Shown piece by piece: positions 57,539 to 64,000 of a DNA stretch of 64,000 bases. The notes under the pieces are model-generated. The model had not been told where the DNA came from. It did not search any database and worked only from the letters and a program-made list of their open reading frames with translations. Where the stretch lies: positions 41,804,663-41,868,662 of the forward strand of contig CM034239.1 in NCBI GenBank assembly GCA_019916065.1, given 5' to 3'. The position numbers were made by a program, and so were the translations under genes. The stretch comes from Vitellaria paradoxa (lineage: Eukaryota; Streptophyta; Magnoliopsida; Ericales; Sapotaceae). The stretch's first letter is position 1, and each line of letters opens with the position of its first letter.

Positions 57539-58477
57539 ATAAAAATGTACTTCGATAAATCAAACCAAATCAAATCAAACTTTTTTTCACTAGATATGGT
57601 CGGCTATATGGATTTGTCGATGTCAATTAGATCTGTTTAGGGGTATATCCTCCGATAAATCTAGGTAAATCAGGTCATATTTAATGGTTTCTTTCCAACT
57701 TCTCTTGGGTCTTCCTCTACCTCTCCTACTCCTGACAATTTCTATACTTTCACACCTTCTAATAGGTACCTCTACTGGACGCCTTCTAACATGACCAAAT
57801 CATTTTAATTGATTTTCTCTCATTTTATCTTCAATCGGTGCTATTCCTACTTTACCCCTAATCTCCTCGTTCCTAATCCTATCTTTCCTTGTAATCCCGC
57901 ACATCCACCTTAGCATCCTCATCTCCGCAACTGCCATCTTCTGACCATGATTATACTTTACTGCCCAACACTCTGATTCATATAGCAGCGCTGGTCTAAC
58001 CGCTACCTTATAATACTTTCCTTTCACCTTGAGGGGGATTTTTCGGTCGCACAAAACCCCCGAAGTACTCCTCCATTTAGTCCATCCAGCTTGAATCCCG
58101 TGACTTACATTAGTATTAATCCCTCCATCTTGTTGCACCATAGATCTAAGGTACCTAAATTTATCTTTCTCTACAATTTTTTGTTTGCCTAAACTTACTT
58201 CTATACTACCCATTATTCTACTTTGACTAAACTTACATTCCATACATTCCGTTTTGCATCGGCTTAGCCTAAATCCTTTTGTCTCTAACGTATCCCGCCA
58301 CAATTCTAGTTTAGCATTCACTCCTTCTCTCGTCTCATCTACTAAAATAATATCATCTGCAAATAGCATACACCATGACACCTTATCCTGAATGTCTTGT
58401 AATCTCATCCACAACTAAAACAAACAAGTACGATCTTAACGCTGAGCCTTGATGTAAATAAAAATGTACTTTGATAA
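57539..58477 (-). mobile_element. 5'-truncated RTE-clade LINE with reverse transcriptase remnant
   Basis: A 204-codon frame (58414-57800) holds the reverse transcriptase C-terminal half: catalytic box MLFADDIILVDE, then WRDTLETKGFRLSRCKTE, MECKFS, LLYESECWAVK and MRMLRWMCG. Upstream, in another frame, HQGSALRSYLF and VVDEITRH are readable, showing a frameshift near 58385. Downstream, WFGHVRRR-type sequence continues after a W-to-stop TGA (just below 57800) as FGHVRRRPVEVPIRR and GRPKRSWKETI. The - strand 3' end has TTTGATTTGATTTGG-type repeats instead of poly-A, as in RTE elements. ATAAAAATGTACTTYGATAA at 57539-57558 and 58458-58477 is a likely target-site duplication. The element is dead. 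Confidence 0.85.
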
Positions 58478-58899
58478 TAAAAAAAAGGAAAAAAAAAGAA
58501 CACATAACAAAATAAATAAATAAACAAATCATTATCAAAATTGATTAAAAAACAATAATTTACCATCATTGGGTCAGCGCATTTTTTTTTTTTTAAAATG
58601 CAGCACAGCCATCCTTGCATAGTTTAAATGAACATTAGAATGATTCCGAACAATTGACGACCACAAGAATAGGGACAACAAATTACACCACAAAGTTCTG
58701 CAGCTGATTCGAAACGACGCACCCTTTCGGCAGGCACGCTTTTTCGAAAAATGAACTGTCTAGTGTGTTAGCAGTGTCACCGTCTCTGCAGTAGGTTTTA
58801 CACGTGGAAGTACGTTCCCGGTTAACATCTGGAATCAAATCTTTGCATCCGCACACTATTCACAAGCACAAATTACCAGCCAGCATTGCCTACTTCGAC

Positions 58900-59893
58900 T
58901 CAGTCCCTGTCCAATCTAGTCGGAGACTCCTTCCGTATCATTTGTAGGAGGTCCTGAACAACCTCGGACATCGGTGGCCTAAACTCGGGCTCCGACTGCA
59001 AAAGAAGCTGAGCGTTAGATCTGCCCGGTTCGAAGAGAAACAAAAGGAGAGTGTCACAGACCCACAAGACAAGCACATTCGGGAAAATGAAAAATAAAAA
59101 TAAATAAGAAACAGAGGGAGAGAGAGTAACAATAGCACTCATGGTTTACTAGGCTAACAAATTATTATAAACAAATGGACCGCGCTTTTGTGCACCGCAT
59201 GAAATTCGGGGGGAGGCATTGAAATGTCAATTAATTTTCCACCTGCATGTTACAATAATAATTATCATGCGACGATATTTTCTCACTTCCATTACCGAGA
59301 TTGCATTGCATTTATAGGAAATGACTTTTATACTTCATCGCGTTCGAGACAGAAAGGGATTTTCTCCTGCGTAAGATTGTATGTCCATGCGGATGTGAAT
59401 GCGTGTAGATAAAGACAGGGCTTAGCAGCCCAGACGATCTTTATCAGAACTTCTGAGAAATGATGGGAATTTGGTGCACTCATGTAGGACATCCAGAGGA
59501 GGGAATCCACAATGTAGAAGTCCATTTGAGAAAAAGTACCCTAAATAGCTTCTCAGGCAATTATTGACACAAAATTTCAAAACTCAATGCTATTCCTATG
59601 AAACAAACCTTTCCACAGATTTATCCTTGTGCATATATTTTATTTTCAAATCAATTATATATAAGCCGCTATCCTTTTATTTATTTTAATTATTTATATT
59701 ACTTTAATATAATCCAATATCCTTCACCGAACATAATTTGGTTAGAATTCCCCATGAAAAACTTCTTGAGGAGTCCTTTCCTACATAACAACTTCTGATC
59801 AGCAAAGTAATGTAAAGAAGCTTATATTTATCCGTTAAGTACCTTTTTTTTTTAAAGGTATTTCGTTGAATACCTTACTCCCCATATTTATCA

Positions 59894-59924
<31 letters not shown>

Positions 59925-60706
59925 TATCTTATACCCATGCATTTAGAACATAATAGAATTTTACCCAGTCAATTATGCTGCCAGTTTTTCTTCCATGACC
60001 TAAATAAACAATCACAGTAATACGCTTGAAAACTTATTATTTCCAAGCAAATAATCACGTTTGTAGACCAGCGGTTAGGTAGGCATCTTTCATTTGAATA
60101 AAAACCTCAGCAGTTACAAAATATATTCACTGAAATGGAGAACTTCAGAGAATGCAACAGAGTATTGGACATGAGTGGGTGAGAACACGGACTCCCCACA
60201 CTTGCAATGATTCAAACGTTATCAACCAACACAAAACATAGAACAGCTAAACTTGAACCCGACATTGTTCCATTACGAGAAGAATGTGACTATATATATA
60301 TGCATTAGTTCAAACCAGGATCACAAACCACTCACCTGAACACATCGGGAAATAATGTCGGCAAAGCGTGACAAGGCTTTAGCAGGGTATTCCCCATTTA
60401 ACGAAGGATCAACCATCCCCGACAAAGAATCAATGTCATGAAGCTGAGGGATTGCCCATCTCACCAGAAGTTGTTCCCCTCGATTCCGTGTACTATACAT
60501 TATTTTGAGGATAGAAGTTAGTTTTGGCATAACATCAAAACCAATATGGTTCAACTTGGCTCTTTGTACCTGTCATATGACATTCTGCCCGTTAATAGTT
60601 CTAACATCACAACTCCAAAGCTGTAAACATCACTCTTGGAGGTATAAATTCCTGACTCAAATTCTGGTGCTCCATAACCATAAGTTGTTAGGAGCTGTCC
60701 TGACAA
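58900..60706 (-). CDS. SRF: STRUBBELIG-RECEPTOR FAMILY kinase, last three exons (partial)
   Basis: Exons in transcript order are 60706-60570, 60492-60336 and 58995-58900, with GT..AG introns and compatible phases (130 codons including TGA). They encode the C-terminal half of a kinase-like domain: the APE region ([20 protein letters not shown]), [17 protein letters not shown], then [19 protein letters not shown] and [20 protein letters not shown], and finally [20 protein letters not shown]. These strings are diagnostic for STRUBBELIG-type LRR receptor kinases, which act at the plasma membrane in tissue morphogenesis and are often catalytically weak or dead. The LRR ectodomain, membrane span and ATP-binding lobe are not in the window; no earlier exon was found up to 64000, so the preceding intron is at least 3.3 kb and probably contains the LINE at 62.5-63.3 kb. 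The member number cannot be assigned. Confidence 0.9.
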
Positions 60707-63700
60707 CTGAGTAAATATAACAGTATCAGATTAGAGTAAAGCCTTTTTCTTCCCCGATAAGTAAGATTGCATTTGTAACAGGGAAATAAAGGAGAAATTT
60801 TCAGAGTCACAATGTGATCGTGATATTGGTTAGTCCATTTACTGATGAATTTGCAAGAATTGAAATTAAGAGCAATAAGTTCCAAAACAAAATGTGGAAA
60901 GAAAATTAAATAATAACTGCAAACATCATGCACAAAAAGCACAACAATAAATGGAATGTCCTTTTCTTCGCTAGAATCTACTAGATCCCACTATTAAATA
61001 AAGGTCAAGCAAAATGTAAGCTAATTAACATTTAGGTTAAATTTAAGCTCCAATTGGGCTCTGCTTCTATGTAAACATGGCAACTCCAAGGTCTAGTAAC
61101 TTGAATTACAAACTTCCGTACAAAATTTCTTGGTAGACACATAAGGCCTCTTTTTGGAAAATTCATTTCCACATCTTCATTGAATTGCAGGAAACGATAG
61201 GCTTGCAAACCTTCTTCTAGAAATGGTCGGACATTTCATTCCCATCAATGCATTTACGCAGAAGGACAAATAAAGTGCAAAAGTGAAATGAATTATGCCA
61301 AATGAAACTATTGATATTGTTGATAGAAAGTAAGTCAATAAAAACAATAAAGTTCTCCATCTTTCTAATAACTTAAGCCTCCGTGTGAGATGCTAGTTAA
61401 CACAATGTTACCCGAAACGTGGATCGTTTCGGTATATGGAACGAAAACGGGATCACGGTACACTTGTACTCTAAAATGTGATACGATAAAGGGTAGGCTT
61501 CTCATAGAGTAATCATATTATTAAAATATTTTGGTACATAAAAGTGACTCGTGTTAAAATTATATATATAATAATTAAGAAAATATAACAGTATAGATTT
61601 TCATGAAACTAAGTGCACTTTCTATTTGATAATATTCTTTACACTATCTTTTCATACAAGTTAAAAATTATTGGTTATTGTAACATGTTATGTTATCAAT
61701 TCACTATTTTCAAACATCTTTCCTAATAAAAAAAATATAATATAGGTATAATCTTTTTGGATTGTTAAATTTGTTATATTGAAAAGCTAGTGTACCACGT
61801 GTAGGAACGTGTGTACCAAAATATAATTCGCAAGGATAGTAGTGATTTATGGTAACTATGGGTTAGCAATCTAACATGGAATTAGAACATGCAAAAGTTC
61901 TAAGTTCCAATTTCACCACCACAGCGGGGGAAAAAAGAACACGTATTTGGCCCCTCCATAATAAGTCAATAACGCCACACATGAGAGGGTGTGTTGAGAC
62001 AAAATAACACAATACAGACAGTAAAATTGTCCCTCTCCCTAACAGCTTAAACTTTTATAATGTTTTGCAGACTGCCTTAGCCAACTAGATGAATCAAAAC
62101 CCCAAAGCATGTTGACATAATCATCATCCTATGATATTTTATGTGGAGAAAGCAAGTTTTTGCACTTTACAAGGAGCGAGGAAAATGGCTTAAGAAGCCA
62201 TTCTTTTCCTTGTTTTTCCCTTTCTTTGAAGTTGTACAATCAAATAATCATTTTTAGTTCAGCCCCAATGTAATCCATTAATTTTGTTACGATGTGTTGT
62301 TTGGTTCAACTCTATAGGAATTGCTTACGAGGTGTAAGGTCAGCTCGTGCTCCATGGAGGTTGCCCTCCTTAGGATAGGTGGCCAACTCCACATAGTGAC
62401 CCATATATTAATGGGAAGACAGTTGGACAACATCCTCACATGGTTGGGAACTATATAGATTATGATCGTATTGTAGGAGTGAATATGTTTCGATTGGTTG
62501 GCTAACTCTGCATGGTGACCCTTCTGTTAGTGGGAAGATGATTGCAACCAATTCCTCATCAACTTCAATCTTCATCTCCTATAAACAGACAACAATCCAG
62601 GTTTCACTACCTCACAACTGCCCCAACAACAATCCGTTTGTTTGCTGTATTTAAACCCCTTACATTCCAACTAATGATTTTTAAACCCATTACTAGTATC
62701 CAGTCTACCACCCCCTTTCCTCTTCAAGCACCCCTCCCCTCCCGGCTTCCTTCTCTTATCAGATTCATAATTGGTGGAGCACTTCAGCAATTCAATTTCC
62801 TCAAACCTCTCCAACCACCTTTACATGGACTTCCTGGGCTCAAAGCCTGTTGCTGCCCCCATTTCAGTTCAATGGCCTCAGAAAGCTGAAAGACCTCCCC
62901 TTCAAAACCTTCACACGACAACCCCACCACCTTTTTAAAATTTCCAACCATCCTCAAAACACAATCAGACACTTGGTGTCCCTGTTTCGAGCAGTTCCCG
63001 GTTAACCAATCAGCTCTCTGCTCATCCAACATTAGCTCAATGACAACAACGGATCCAGGTTCAGTGGGTTCATTCCCTCCATACTTGTCAGCTCCCAACC
63101 CCTCAAGCTTGAAACATTACTACCCGTCATCCCCTCTAAAGCGGCCATGACCGAATCCCAAGCACAACCACCCCTCACAACTCACAACCACCATCAAGGA
63201 CTTCCACCAATTTCTGCTTGCCATCCTCATCCAAATCCACCCCCTTCACAGACTTGCACTAGAAAGATGAAGAAATAGCAGGAGAGGGAGGAGAGAGATG
63301 TCTTGCACACCTGAGTAAGGCACACTAATTCCTTCCTTCCCAATCGCGCCAACAATAGGATGGTCACAAGACCTCAAGGGCTACCACTATGCTTCTGAGC
63401 CCAATCATCTCAAATGGATGAATCTATTAAAAACTTATGATGCCCAGGCTGCTCGGTCAACCCAAATGAGGAGATTTTTTACAAGACAGCCTAGCCTTCA
63501 AGCTCAAATGATCAATAAAAGCAGCCCCACCTAGTTCAAAAGGCCCCCCAACCCCAAAGGTTCATCGGTTCCAACCTTCACAGAACTAAACTTAGCCAAG
63601 CCTCAATAAGTCTGTCATGCTTTCCCTTCCCCTATCCCACAAAATACTTGGGCCAAAATAACCAAACCCCACCCCCCCTCGAACAGCCATGGCACCTTTT

Positions 63701-64000
63701 TTTTTTTTGGGGGGGGGGGGGGGGCGGTGGCTAAGGGTGGAAACGAATCGAGTTTTAACTTATTTGAGCTCCGCTCGATAAAAAAGAAAAATTATGCTTG
63801 AGATTCACTTACAAATAGTTTGATTAAACCAAAACGATGTCGTGTTAGTCTAAAATATTATAAAAATATATAATAAAAATATTATTAAAAAATATATATT
63901 ATTTTATTGAACTGGTTCGAGAGTTTTTCTAGGCTCGAGCTCGAATTTAACAAGCCATAAACCAAGCTTGATTCGAGCTCGTTTTAGTCACAAACCAAGC
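60707..64000. other. SRF intron or upstream region with LINE remains
   Basis: No SRF exon was recognised here. It contains a degenerate repeat near 61870-62020 that resembles the primer-binding-site end of an LTR element, L1-type LINE remains (62540-63280), a T-run/G-run junction at 63698-63724, and a GGGTGGAAACGAATCGAG-type repeat running off the window edge from about 63733. Confidence 0.6.
62540..63280 (-). mobile_element. decayed L1-type LINE, ORF1/ORF2 junction
   Basis: On the - strand, GLKIISWNVRGLNTANKR (about 62625-62680) is the diagnostic start of the endonuclease domain of plant L1-type ORF2, followed in shifting frames by WKPG, IVVCL and a stop. Upstream lies a 104-codon frame (63098-62784) with EPGSVVVIELML and WGQQQALSP, ending GGWRGLRKLNC before a stop, typical of the linker before that domain. 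Stops and frameshifts make the copy non-functional. The base composition is less AT-rich than its surroundings. Confidence 0.75.

Larger units (their letters stand above)
50405..58899. other. intergenic region rich in foldback elements and satellite
   Basis: From the SCAMP 5' leader to the SRF stop codon no host gene is recognised. It contains two foldback MITEs (51249-51596 and 52695-53208), a GCGTTTGGA..TCCAAACGC-type repeat (about 53908-54252) that includes two TGTTCGAACA palindromes, a TIR-bounded 146-bp satellite (54365-56628), a 74-bp tandem duplication (57133-57282) and an RTE LINE fragment (57539-58477). The remainder is AT-rich. Confidence 0.7.

Noticed and set aside
61850..62030. 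tRNA-like or SINE-like segment with ATGGAATTAGAACATG and AGTTCCAATTTC
   Set aside because: The boxes are too degenerate and no flanking duplication or tail is visible; it may be an LTR primer-site remnant, which is also unproven.
1..64000. CRISPR arrays, bacterial operons, rRNA and intact tRNA genes
   Set aside because: None seen; the only regular direct repeat array is the 146-bp satellite, and the only tRNA-like boxes belong to SINEs.

Overview
The window is nuclear DNA from a flowering plant, most likely a woody eudicot. All recognisable genes are plant nuclear families: ULTRAPETALA, two pentatricopeptide repeat (PPR) proteins, a SCAMP and a STRUBBELIG-family receptor kinase. Several have introns with GT..AG borders. 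The intergenic DNA is very AT-rich and packed with MITEs, SINE and LINE fragments and (TA)n/(GA)n microsatellites. I cannot name the species.

Layout. 1-8.36 kb: repeat-rich intergenic DNA with a SINE-like insertion near the left end. 8.36-13.77 kb (+): an intact three-exon ULTRAPETALA1-like gene (SAND-domain chromatin regulator, 238 aa). 13.8-24.7 kb: a MITE-dense gene desert. 24.71-24.92 kb (-): a small conserved Cys-rich protein (68 aa) with G-boxes upstream. 25.36-26.50 kb: a 1.15-kb Mutator-like foldback element with palindromic termini. 26.5-30.2 kb: intergenic DNA with a tRNA-derived SINE and a possible organelle-derived patch. 30.23-32.10 kb (+): an intronless PLS-class PPR gene of the E subgroup. 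32.59-33.46 kb: a truncated duplicate of ULT1 intron 1 and the start of exon 2, about 23 kb from its source. 34.45-37.47 kb (-): an intronless 1007-aa P-class PPR gene. 39.26-50.40 kb (-): a complete 13-exon SCAMP gene (307 aa) whose introns carry MITEs, a foldback and tandem duplications. 50.4-58.9 kb: foldback elements, a 146-bp satellite between inverted terminal motifs, and an RTE-clade LINE fragment. 58.90-60.71 kb (-): the last three exons of a STRUBBELIG-RECEPTOR FAMILY kinase; its 5' part lies beyond the window or beyond the L1-type LINE remains at 62.5-63.3 kb.

The genes form no operon or pathway. They are independent housekeeping or developmental genes: organelle RNA processing (two PPRs), post-Golgi trafficking (SCAMP), meristem chromatin control (ULT) and cell-surface signalling (SRF). 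The most unusual structures are the satellite, each of whose monomers carries a 12-bp-arm hairpin, the nested palindromic Mutator-like element, and the ULT1 fragment duplication. No tRNA, rRNA, CRISPR or classical bacterial feature is present. All homology statements come from recognising motifs, not from a database search.
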